A stretch of 12,467 nucleotides of DNA from contig JACDGQ010000044.1 in the NCBI GenBank assembly GCA_013821615.1, positions 1 to 12,467 on the forward strand, given 5' to 3'. Below, piece by piece: positions 6,461 through 12,467 of the stretch. The stretch comes from Planctomycetota bacterium (GTDB taxonomy: Bacteria > Planctomycetota > UBA11346). The notes beneath the pieces are model-generated. The model was not told where the DNA came from. It made no database searches and worked only from the letters and a program-made list of their open reading frames with translations. How positions within the stretch are numbered: position 1 is the stretch's first letter; each line of letters begins with the position of its first letter. Position numbers and translations under genes: made by a program.

Positions 6461-9400
6461 TCAGTTGCCGCCCCGTAGGGCGTATTCCAACTGCGCGATT
6501 CTCCAGAGGACGAACCGTTCCACCAGGGCATCGCGAACCATGAAGTCGATGAGCCGCTGCTGGACTGGCAGACTCATGAAGGTACGCCACGCGGTGAGAG
6601 CCCCGACGCGGTCATTCCGCCCCTCCGCCTGGAAGCCCTTGCCGAGCAGGAGGAGCGCTGGGGCAGACACCCGGCACGGTTGGGCGAGGAATTCCGCGTC
6701 ACTGAGTTCTCCGCCCAGGAGGCGGCCCATGTACCAGACCCTTTGCACGCTCAAAAAGCGGTGGCTCTTCATGGTCGCGGCGGCCCGAGACATGGCCTGG
6801 GCGTCTCCATTGAGCATGCCGAAGAAGGGGCGGAGGAGGAACCTGGGGAAGAAAGAATGCTCGACCCCAGGTACCTGGCGATCGCCATCGATCTGCGCGA
6901 GCATTTGCTGCTCTCCGCTGCGATTCGCAGCGATGCGATAGTCTAGGGCCAGGCAGTATCGTGCCCACTGGCGGCCACCAACCTTCAATGGCAGCTCGCG
7001 CAGCGCCCGCTCGGCCTCCCCCCGCATGAGGTAGGCCGGCAGGAGCACGGTCGGATCCTGCGGTCGCGGGAGGATGGAGATCGCTTCCTGACTCCGGTCG
7101 AGACAGGTAAGCGCCAAAACACGGCCTTCCACGGACATTTCGCCATTGGCGAGGATACTGGGAAATTCCCCATCCAGGACCTGGGCGAATAGCCCCTTGC
7201 CCAGACCGCGAGCGCTGCTCGCCCGATCCAGCTCACCGACCTGCCCGCGATACAGATTCGCGTAATCCGCTCCCCAAGCGACCTCTGGAAACCGCTGTTC
7301 TAGCTCATCGAACTGGCCCGTCTGGAGATAGGCCCGAGCCACCGCCTGTTTGTAACTGTCCGGGTCATGGACCACCTCCTCCCAACGTTCGAGCGCTGCC
7401 AGCGCTTCTTCGCGCGCCTTGGGCACATCACGAAAACGGGTTAGCGTCTGCTCGAAGTCCTCAAGTTCATTCAACGCTTCCGCTGCGTAGCGGAAGCATT
7501 CCCGTTCCGCGGGAAAAAGCCCACGCTGGATCCCCAGGTAGGCGCGCAGCTGTGCGAAGGCGTGGCGACCCACGGCTTCGCTGACGAGTCCACTCCACAT
7601 GGTCCGCAGGCGTTTCTGCACTCCGGAATCGGCCTTATAAAGCCGCGAAAATTCTTGGGAAATCCGTTCAGCGTCCAGGAATGGCGCGCGCTGCTCCAGG
7701 AGCTGGGCTTGAGCCAGGCCGGACCAGTGCGCATCGCTGATACCCGACCATGACTGCGCTGCGGCTGCAGCGTCGCCGAGCTTCAACTGGGCGACGCCGA
7801 GTTTGTAGAGCGCTTCCTGGGCGATGGGCCGTCCGGCATGGGATTGGCTAACCTTGCGAAAGGCATCCCTGGCGCGATCATACAGGCCATCGAGAAAGTA
7901 GGAGTCTCCAATAGTAAGGACGCCGATCTTCTCCGGAACGCCCTTGGAAAAGATTCTCACCCGGCTGAATTCCTTGCCGGGATAATATCCGTACAAGCCG
8001 ACAAATCCCGATTGTATCGGAAAGGTGTCAGTGAATTCGCAGATCAGACGACCATCGACCACGATACTCAGGTGTCCGTCATCTATTTCCATGCGCATGT
8101 GGTAGACCGTATCCGGCGTGAGCCGGAATGGGCTGGTCGTCGCGTGGAATCCACCGGGAAGGTGGACGATCGCCGCGTAGGTATTGTCCTCCGCACCCGT
8201 CTGCATCATGATCAGGAGGTGTTGCGTGCCGTCGGGTACGCCGATCTTTCTCTGGCCGTCCGGATCATCCCGACTCCAGACGATGGAGAGGTCGCCCGGC
8301 GGCGACGTCGACGACATCCGCCCATCGAATTCGATCGCCATTGGCCCTGAAATCCTGGTCCGATTGAAGACATAGGTTCCCTGGACCCCGGTCGTGCGGA
8401 GCCAGCCATCCCTAATCTGGACAGCGGCATTCGGACGGAAATAATCGTCCACAACTAGCCAGCGCTCGTGCCAGCGCTCGTCGGCGAAATCCTCGCTCAG
8501 CGCCGGGCTCCCCCACGCGGCCATCTCCTTCAGCCGTTCGCCATAGAGCGCCAACACCAGGAGCAGGATCACCGCGCAAGCGGTTCCGCTCAGCCAGAGC
8601 ATCCGCCAATATTTGCGATGAATTCGCGTGAGGAATTCGCCGATGGAATCGCGATGCGCAGAGACCGCCAGACCCGCTTGGTAGGATTCGAGATCTTCGA
8701 TCAGCGCTTCCATGCTCGGATAGCGATCGCTGGCCTCGGGAGCCATCGCCTTGAGCGCGATGCCCAGCAGAGCCGGGGGCACCTTCGATCGCTCGTCTCC
8801 CGTCAATGGATCAATGATGCCCAGACGTTTCCGACGCCAGAATTCTTCGACATTTTCCGACCACGTGGGCAGGCGGAGGGTGAGCACGTGGAAGAGGGTG
8901 GCGCCAAGGCAGTAGATGTCGCTCAAGGCGTCTACATGGCTACTGCGGGCCTGTTCTGGACTCATGTACAGAGGCGTTCCGTAGAGACGGTTAGTGCAAG
9001 AATTTCCGGGAGAAATCCGCACTGCGCTTCCCCAATCGAGAACCAGAACTTCTCCAAAATTTCCAATGAGAATATTGTCAGGCTTGAGATCCTGATGAAC
9101 AATGCGCTTATGGTGCGCAAAGGCGACCGCATGCCCGATCCCGAGAAAGATGCTGACGATGGCGTTGAATGATCCCAATCGTGGCCCGCGGTCCTGCAGG
9201 GTGCATCGGCTGAGGATATCGCCGAGGGTCTGTCCTTCGATGTGGTTCATCGCGAAGAACAACTCGCCATTCGCGGTAACGTCCAGGTCGTGGACAGGAA
9301 CGACGTTCGGATGCCGGAGATCGGCATTGATTCGAGCCTCATCAATGAAGGGGGCCACATCCAGCGCTTCGCCGGGCTTGGGCGTCCGCAACACTTTCAC

Positions 9401-9748
9401 GGCTATTTGGCGCTCGAGATTGAGATCCAGGACCGCATAGACATGGCTGGTCGCGCCACTTCCGATTCTGGCCAGGACCTGGAAACGCTCAATGTCCTTG
9501 GCCCCAGTGGGGACGCGGCCTTGATTCACTGAGCCCAGGCCGCCATGGCCCATAAGGAGGTGCTTGAGACTCTTACCGGGCAGCTCGGGTGGAGGCGCGT
9601 CGCTGACCGACACATCAGCGCGAGTCTTTTCCAGGTCATGTCTTAGACCAGCCGCTGAAAAGGCCGCATCCGGTACCGTCCGAGCCAAGAGTTGGCGCAG
9701 GGGCGGGAGGGGTACATGGGGATCTCTGGTCATATCGTGGACTAGCAT
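6461..9748 (-). CDS. Transmembrane Ser/Thr protein kinase with LamG-like and TPR-like ectodomain
   Basis: This is a 1,095-residue PknB/PknD-like (Hanks-type) kinase. Residues 1-85 are Pro-rich and probably disordered. The kinase domain spans ~88-360: G-loop 'IGSGATSHV' (95-103), VAVK-type Lys118, catalytic loop 'HQDLKPDN' (218-225, Asp220), 'DWG' (238-240) replacing DFG, and 'GTPLYMSPEQA'. One membrane helix is at ~384-402. The region ~418-602 is a beta-rich LamG/DUF1080-like concanavalin fold ('DDGHLSIVVDGRL', 'GFVGLYGYYPG'). The region ~605-1095 is helical with TPR-like pairs ('IGDSYFLDGLYDRARDAFRKV' split over helices; 'EALYKLGVAQLKLGDAAAAAQ'). The kinase would be cytoplasmic and the LamG/TPR part periplasmic or outside, a sensor for a glycan or protein. 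DWG is common in this branch; Gln in place of the Arg of HRD makes it a non-RD kinase. No clear Shine-Dalgarno is seen; ATG at 9733 is an alternative start. Confidence 0.9.
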   Translation of the reverse strand: MLVHDMTRDPHVPLPPLRQLLARTVPDAAFSAAGLRHDLEKTRADVSVSDAPPPELPGKSLKHLLMGHGGLGSVNQGRVPTGAKDIERFQVLARIGSGATSHVYAVLDLNLERQIAVKVLRTPKPGEALDVAPFIDEARINADLRHPNVVPVHDLDVTANGELFFAMNHIEGQTLGDILSRCTLQDRGPRLGSFNAIVSIFLGIGHAVAFAHHKRIVHQDLKPDNILIGNFGEVLVLDWGSAVRISPGNSCTNRLYGTPLYMSPEQARSSHVDALSDIYCLGATLFHVLTLRLPTWSENVEEFWRRKRLGIIDPLTGDERSKVPPALLGIALKAMAPEASDRYPSMEALIEDLESYQAGLAVSAHRDSIGEFLTRIHRKYWRMLWLSGTACAVILLLVLALYGERLKEMAAWGSPALSEDFADERWHERWLVVDDYFRPNAAVQIRDGWLRTTGVQGTYVFNRTRISGPMAIEFDGRMSSTSPPGDLSIVWSRDDPDGQRKIGVPDGTQHLLIMMQTGAEDNTYAAIVHLPGGFHATTSPFRLTPDTVYHMRMEIDDGHLSIVVDGRLICEFTDTFPIQSGFVGLYGYYPGKEFSRVRIFSKGVPEKIGVLTIGDSYFLDGLYDRARDAFRKVSQSHAGRPIAQEALYKLGVAQLKLGDAAAAAQSWSGISDAHWSGLAQAQLLEQRAPFLDAERISQEFSRLYKADSGVQKRLRTMWSGLVSEAVGRHAFAQLRAYLGIQRGLFPAERECFRYAAEALNELEDFEQTLTRFRDVPKAREEALAALERWEEVVHDPDSYKQAVARAYLQTGQFDELEQRFPEVAWGADYANLYRGQVGELDRASSARGLGKGLFAQVLDGEFPSILANGEMSVEGRVLALTCLDRSQEAISILPRPQDPTVLLPAYLMRGEAERALRELPLKVGGRQWARYCLALDYRIAANRSGEQQMLAQIDGDRQVPGVEHSFFPRFLLRPFFGMLNGDAQAMSRAAATMKSHRFLSVQRVWYMGRLLGGELSDAEFLAQPCRVSAPALLLLGKGFQAEGRNDRVGALTAWRTFMSLPVQQRLIDFMVRDALVERFVLWRIAQLEYALRGGN

Positions 9749-9833
9749 AACCCACGTTCGGAGGCCCCGATACCGCCGCCGGGAGAGCTCGGGGGAAGAG
9801 GCTCTGGTTGAGATGTACCTGGCCGGCTGTGAT

Positions 9834-10003
9834 CCTTTTCAGACTCGCGCTGAGGCCCAAAACGCCATATTCGAATACATCGAAGTCTTCTACAACAAGA
9901 CCCGTCGCCACACCTCCATCGGCAATCTCAGTTCGATGGACTTTGATCTCCAGCGGGCCAAAGCCGCATAACCACCCGTACGCAGAATCGGGGGAGGTTC
10001 ACA
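9834..10003 (+). mobile_element. IS3-family transposase C-terminal remnant with probable right end
   Basis: The frame from about 9834 to the TAA at 9969-9971 encodes 'FQTRAEAQNAIFEYIEVFYN' followed by 'KTRRHTSIGNLSSMDF'. This is the conserved C-terminal tail of IS3-family OrfB integrase-type transposases (pattern 'TRxEAxxAIFxYIExFYNxxRRHSxLGYLSP'). Only ~45 of the usual ~270-300 residues remain and all three DDE catalytic residues are missing, so it is inactive. After the stop, 'ATCGGGGGAGGTTCA' (to ~10001) resembles the G-rich terminal inverted repeat of IS3 elements, which end in CA. No left end or orfA is visible. The fragment lies directly upstream of the divergent kinase gene and may supply or disrupt its promoter. 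The preceding part of the open frame (9564-9833) is antisense to the kinase and is not transposase. Confidence 0.8.
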
Positions 10004-10009
10004 CATGAT

Positions 10010-10029
10010 GTGCATGGGAGGTCATGCAC
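10010..10029. repeat. Perfect 7-bp inverted repeat next to the IS3 end
   Basis: GTGCATG (10010-10016) and CATGCAC (10023-10029) are exact reverse complements around a 6-base spacer. The element lies 6-9 bases outside the presumed IS end. It could be a protein-binding dyad, a small hairpin or part of a preferred insertion target; no gene start is close enough to call it an operator. Confidence 0.5.
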
Positions 10030-10144
10030 GGACTGCCCTTCGTTGTTCGCCGCTAAAGCGGAGTCTGATCGCTTTCCCGAGTGCCAAAGGACCGTGCCGT
10101 AGAACGACCGTCCACGGGCGCATAGGCAGGGAGCCTAGAAAACG

Positions 10145-10169
10145 AAAAACCCACGGCTTGCACCGTGGG
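10145..10169 (-). terminator. Rho-independent terminator of tRNA-Gly
   Basis: Read on the minus strand, a 7-bp GC-rich stem (CCCACGG / CCGTGGG, 10163-10169 with 10150-10156) closes a 6-nt loop and is followed at once by five T residues (10149-10145). It starts 7 nt after the CCA end of the tRNA gene and has the form of an intrinsic terminator for that transcript. It also separates the tRNA from the IS3 remnant. Confidence 0.88.
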
Positions 10170-10176
10170 GTTCGTC

Positions 10177-10253
10177 TGGAGCGGGCGAAGAGACTCGAAC
10201 TCTCGACCTACAGCATGGCAAGCTGTCGCTCTAGCCAACTGAGCTACGCCCGC
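10177..10253 (-). tRNA. tRNA-Gly (anticodon GCC), CCA encoded
   Basis: On the minus strand the sequence folds into a full cloverleaf. The acceptor stem GCGGGCG/CGCCCGC pairs in all 7 positions. D arm GCTC-AGTTGGCTA-GAGC, anticodon stem ACAGC/GCTGT with loop TTGCCAT (anticodon GCC at 10217-10219), and T arm GAGAG-TTCGAGT-CTCTT are present. Discriminator U is followed by a genome-encoded CCA (10179-10177). It reads glycine GGC/GGU codons, abundant in this GC-rich genome. It is a single gene with its own terminator; a weak TGGACA-15 nt-TAGGAT upstream could be its promoter. tRNA 3' ends are common integration sites, and the less GC-biased block lies on its 3' side. Confidence 0.96.
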
Positions 10254-10266
10254 GCGTAGGCGAGGG

Positions 10267-10294
10267 ATCCTAGAGGACTTAGGCGTTTGTCCAG
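10267..10294 (-). promoter_or_regulatory. Possible tRNA-Gly promoter
   Basis: On the minus strand, TGGACA is followed 15 nt later by TAGGAT, about 15 nt upstream of the tRNA. The spacing is short of the usual 17 nt, so this is only a candidate sigma-70-like promoter. Confidence 0.25.
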
Positions 10295-10397
10295 CGGGTT
10301 CTGCCGGGGGCGGGACAGGCCCGCTCCCGAGCGCGGTGATGCCATCCGGGTCTTGCCGGAAATCCCTTTGCGATCCAGACTTGCGCAGGGAGTCGCG

Positions 10398-11051
10398 ATG
10401 GAGGCCGGGTTCCTTACGGCGGTGGTGAAGGCCCTGGTGCCGCTGCTGATCATCGTCAGCCCGCACGGGTCGGCGCCGCTCTTCCTCAGCATGACGGTGG
10501 CGGATGGGGTGGCGCGGCGGCGGCGTTCGGCGCTGTATGCGGCGGCGACCTGCAGCGCGGTGCTGACCCTGGCGGCGCTGTTCGGCGAGGTGGTCTTCCA
10601 GTTCTTCGGCATCACCATCGACGCCTTCCGCATCGCCGGCGGGGCGCTGATGTTCCTGTACGCGATCGACATGGTGCAGATGCGCACGCCGCGCATGAAG
10701 ACCACCCAGGAGGAGGTCGACGTCGGCGTCTCCCAGCAGGAGGTCGGCATCATCCCCCTGGGTGTGCCGATGCTCGCCGGGCCGGGCGCGATCGCGACCG
10801 TGATGGCTTTGCGCATCGGCGGCCACGACGGTGGCTTGGCGGTGCAGCTTGTAGCCATCGGCCTGCTCGGCGTCGCCAGCGCGGCCATCCTGCTCGCCGC
10901 GGTACGCGTCGAGCGCTGGCTGAGCCCGGTGGTTATGGGCATGCTGGTGCGCCTGCAGGGCCTGCTGCTCGGCGCGATCGCGGTGCAGATGCTGGTCTCC
11001 GGCATCCGCGGCGCGTTCGGGATCGTGGTGCCCGGGGCCGCATCGGTCTGA
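10398..11051 (+). CDS. MarC-family (UPF0056/NAAT) integral membrane protein
   Basis: This is a 217-residue polytopic membrane protein of the MarC family. The start ATG at 10398 follows AGGGAG (10387-10392) by 5 nt; the same frame is open further upstream but without a ribosome site. About six hydrophobic segments are seen: ~5-27 ('AVVKALVPLLIIVSPHGSAPLF'), 44-66, 72-92, 118-142, 150-172 and 183-207. Family landmarks are the early 'PLLIIVSPxGSAPLF', 'RIAGGALMFLYAIDM', and 'IIPLGVPMLAGPGAIATVM', the conserved Pro/Gly-rich stretch of MarC. The cytoplasmic loop between segments 3 and 4 is charged ('TPRMKTTQEEVDVGVSQQE'). The biochemical role of the family is unsettled; the old link to multiple antibiotic resistance was not upheld, and some relatives have been proposed to move amino acids. 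It stands alone, convergent with thiD. Confidence 0.88.
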   Translation: MEAGFLTAVVKALVPLLIIVSPHGSAPLFLSMTVADGVARRRRSALYAAATCSAVLTLAALFGEVVFQFFGITIDAFRIAGGALMFLYAIDMVQMRTPRMKTTQEEVDVGVSQQEVGIIPLGVPMLAGPGAIATVMALRIGGHDGGLAVQLVAIGLLGVASAAILLAAVRVERWLSPVVMGMLVRLQGLLLGAIAVQMLVSGIRGAFGIVVPGAASV

Positions 11052-11183
11052 AGCGATCGGGCCGGGGCGTGCCTCGATACTCGGATGCGTGGCGACGCAC
11101 CGATGCGATGGGAAAACAGATTTGATTGCAGCGGTTTCGACGCAGGGCACTTCAGCCATCAGCCATCAGCCATCAGCCAGCGC
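11052..11183. other. Convergent intergenic region between MarC-family gene and thiD
   Basis: This 132-bp spacer holds the four-copy heptamer described separately and a small dyad TGCGT-GGCG-ACGCA (11086-11099). The dyad has no T-run, so it is not a clear intrinsic terminator for either gene. A short AT-richer patch lies around 11110-11130. No coding potential is seen. Confidence 0.4.
11152..11179. repeat. Perfect tandem heptamer, 4 x TCAGCCA
   Basis: Four exact 7-bp units (11152-11158, 11159-11165, 11166-11172, 11173-11179) end 4 bp before the reverse-strand TGA of thiD (11184-11186). Exact copies with no drift suggest a recent or slippage-prone simple repeat. It lies outside both genes, so copy-number change would affect only the 3' untranslated regions. 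Confidence 0.95.
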
Positions 11184-12056
11184 TCAGGCGTTCGAACTCG
11201 ATGTCAGGATGTTCGGCGTCACCCCGTGCCACAGCGCCCCGCGTCCCGAGTCCAGCATCGGCGCCGCGGCGATCGCGGCCGAGACGTAGAACTTGGCGTG
11301 GAAGATCGCCTCGCGCAGGCTGTCGCCCTTGGCCAGGCCGGCGGTGATCGCGGCCGAGTGCGCGCAGCCCGCGCCGTGCACCTTGATGCGGTGGCAGGTG
11401 GGCGCGTCGAAATGGCTGACGCCGTCGAGGCCGGCCAGCACGTCCAGCGAGCGCTCGGCGAGTCCGCCGCCGGTCACCACCACCGGGCAGCCGAAGCGCT
11501 TGAAGATGCGCTGCGCGGCCTCCTCCATGTCCTCGAGGCTGAGGCATTCCTCCATGCCGGCGAGCAGCGCGGCCTCGAAGCGGTTGGGGGTGGCGACGGT
11601 GGCGCGCGGCATCAGCTCGTCGCACAGCGCGCCGACCATTTCCGGCTGCAGCAGCGGGATGCCGCGGCTGTCGGCGGCGACCGGGTCGAGCACCACCGGC
11701 ACGTCCGGGCGCTCGCGCAGCCAGCGGCCGATCACGCGGATGGTCGCGACGTTGGGCACCAGGCCGATCTTGATCGCCGAGATCGGCAGCTCGTCGCCGA
11801 CCGCGTCGAGCTGGGTGCGCACGAAGCTTTCGGGCACCAGGTGCATGCCCTTGATGCCGGAGAAATTCTGCGCGCTGAGCGCGACCACCACCGAGGCGCC
11901 ATAGCAGTTCTGCGCGGCGAAGGTCTTGATGTCCGCCTGCACGCCGGCGCCGCCGGAGGAGTCCGACGTGCCGATGGTCAGGCACGAGGCGGGGAAATTG
12001 CCGCTGCGCTGCACGACGCGCGGACCATCCTTGAGGAAACGGTTGGTGGAACCCAT
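11184..12056 (-). CDS. thiD: Hydroxymethylpyrimidine/phosphomethylpyrimidine kinase (thiamine biosynthesis)
   Basis: This 290-residue ribokinase-fold enzyme matches ThiD, which phosphorylates HMP to HMP-P and HMP-PP for thiamine diphosphate synthesis in the cytoplasm. Motifs in order: 'TIGTSDSSGGAGVQADIKTF' (27-46), 'AIKIGLV' (94-100), 'VVLDPVAADSRG' (121-132), 'ATPNRFEAALLAG' (155-167), 'VVVTGGG' (192-198), and the anion-hole/catalytic loop 'VHGAGCAHSAAI' (226-237). The usual loop is HGTGCTxSA, so Thr-to-Ala at 229 and at 232 are departures; catalytic-loop Cys231 is kept. The ATG at 12056 was chosen because homology starts ~25 residues later and the longer frame upstream (to 12179) is low-complexity. 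No good Shine-Dalgarno is seen. No TPP riboswitch consensus was found upstream and no other thi gene is adjacent, so salvage or scattered thiamine genes are likely. A pyridoxal-kinase-like activity is the alternative. Confidence 0.88.
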   Translation of the reverse strand: MGSTNRFLKDGPRVVQRSGNFPASCLTIGTSDSSGGAGVQADIKTFAAQNCYGASVVVALSAQNFSGIKGMHLVPESFVRTQLDAVGDELPISAIKIGLVPNVATIRVIGRWLRERPDVPVVLDPVAADSRGIPLLQPEMVGALCDELMPRATVATPNRFEAALLAGMEECLSLEDMEEAAQRIFKRFGCPVVVTGGGLAERSLDVLAGLDGVSHFDAPTCHRIKVHGAGCAHSAAITAGLAKGDSLREAIFHAKFYVSAAIAAAPMLDSGRGALWHGVTPNILTSSSNA

Positions 12057-12467
12057 GACGACATCATGCGCCCGGGTGGCGCCGCGCCACAGCCGAGGCG
12101 GCGAGGTTGCATGCGCGCGTGGGACACGGGTAGCGAGGGGGGTAGGACGCTGCTGGATGAGGGCGCGGGCGCTGGTCACGAGCCGCGAGACCCACGAACC
12201 AAGGTGCGCGATGGTGCACGTGAGGATGGGGGTGCACTGTCGATGTGGGCGCGGGTTTCGCGTGCACGTGGTGGCACCGTCGCACGCGGATGCGCTTGTC
12301 GTTGCAACTGATGCGCAGGGACGTTGCTGACCGAGGGGTGAGCGGTCGCGACCATCGGTAGGCGGATGGAGGAAGGCGATTTCATCTCCCTAGGAGCCCG
12401 TCGGGTTTACGCCTCGCCACGCGCACCTACCCCAGTCCTTCGGTATTGCGTGCACTGCCCCCCACCC
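12057..12467. other. Non-coding region upstream of thiD, no convincing gene
   Basis: The ~410 bp to the window edge show no supported gene. Open frames here are short, Arg/His/Pro-rich and lack domains, as expected from random high-GC DNA. The stretch contains four GTGCAC palindromes (12214, 12232, 12262, 12450). It should hold the thiD promoter on the minus strand, but no clear -35/-10 pair or TPP riboswitch core could be picked out. Confidence 0.5.

Noticed and set aside
9564..9833. 5' part of the open frame that ends in the IS3 transposase tail
   Set aside because: It overlaps the start of the kinase gene antisense and shows no transposase similarity; only the last ~45 codons are IS-derived.
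10053..11159. 368-codon minus-strand frame over tRNA-Gly and the MarC-family gene
   Set aside because: It runs through a tRNA and opposite a clear membrane-protein gene; composition is that of a shadow frame.
11085..12311. 408-codon plus-strand frame over thiD
   Set aside because: Antisense to thiD; the heptamer repeat and GC bias keep it open. No domain.
12057..12467. TPP riboswitch upstream of thiD
   Set aside because: The conserved CTGAGA and related core motifs were not found on the minus strand.
1..12467. CRISPR array or phage/defence genes
   Set aside because: No spaced direct repeats, Cas-like, integrase or phage structural proteins are visible; the kinase/phosphatase pair is not enough to call a defence system.

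Overview
This is a GC-rich bacterial window made of three blocks. The flanks (about 1-2,975 and 10,250-12,100) are very GC-rich housekeeping or envelope DNA. The middle (about 2,990-10,005) reads as visibly less GC-biased and carries a different kind of gene content. The taxon cannot be fixed from sequence alone. A large membrane Ser/Thr kinase with a 'DWG' motif and a TPR/LamG-like ectodomain, an FHA-GAF-SpoIIE phosphatase, and cadherin-like and CBM9-like surface domains together suggest a Planctomycetota/Lentisphaerota/Verrucomicrobiota-type bacterium. That placement is an inference.

Left block: a 5'-open gene for a large CBM9-like surface or envelope protein is followed closely by exbB/tolQ-type and exbD/tolR-type genes (gaps of 22 and 3 nt). 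They look like one operon pairing a proton-driven motor with an envelope glycan-binding protein. Just after exbD, a GTG start overlaps its stop (GTGA), but that frame soon becomes a short orphan piece of a cadherin-like (CADG/He_PIG) domain and ends. The operon seems to have been broken or scarred here.

Middle block: a GH39-type glycoside hydrolase gene (+) converges, with only a 5-nt gap, on a two-gene (-) unit. That unit encodes a 1,095-residue transmembrane Ser/Thr kinase (cytoplasmic kinase, one membrane helix, LamG-like fold, TPR-like helical repeats) and, 2 nt downstream, a 541-residue FHA-GAF-SpoIIE/PP2C phosphatase. The pair looks like a self-contained phosphosignalling module: the kinase ectodomain could sense an envelope or carbohydrate cue, and the FHA domain could dock the phosphatase onto phosphothreonine.

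Right block: the middle block ends at an IS3-family transposase C-terminal remnant with a plausible IS end, next to a tRNA-Gly(GCC) gene (-) with encoded CCA and its own rho-independent terminator. Beyond it lie a MarC-family membrane protein (+) and a convergent thiD (-), separated by about 130 bp holding a perfect four-copy heptamer repeat. The last ~410 bp carry no convincing gene.

The most interesting reading is that the kinase/phosphatase/GH39 cassette is an acquired segment between a broken exbB-exbD operon and an IS3 scar at a tRNA. No integrase or att repeats are visible, so this remains an inference.
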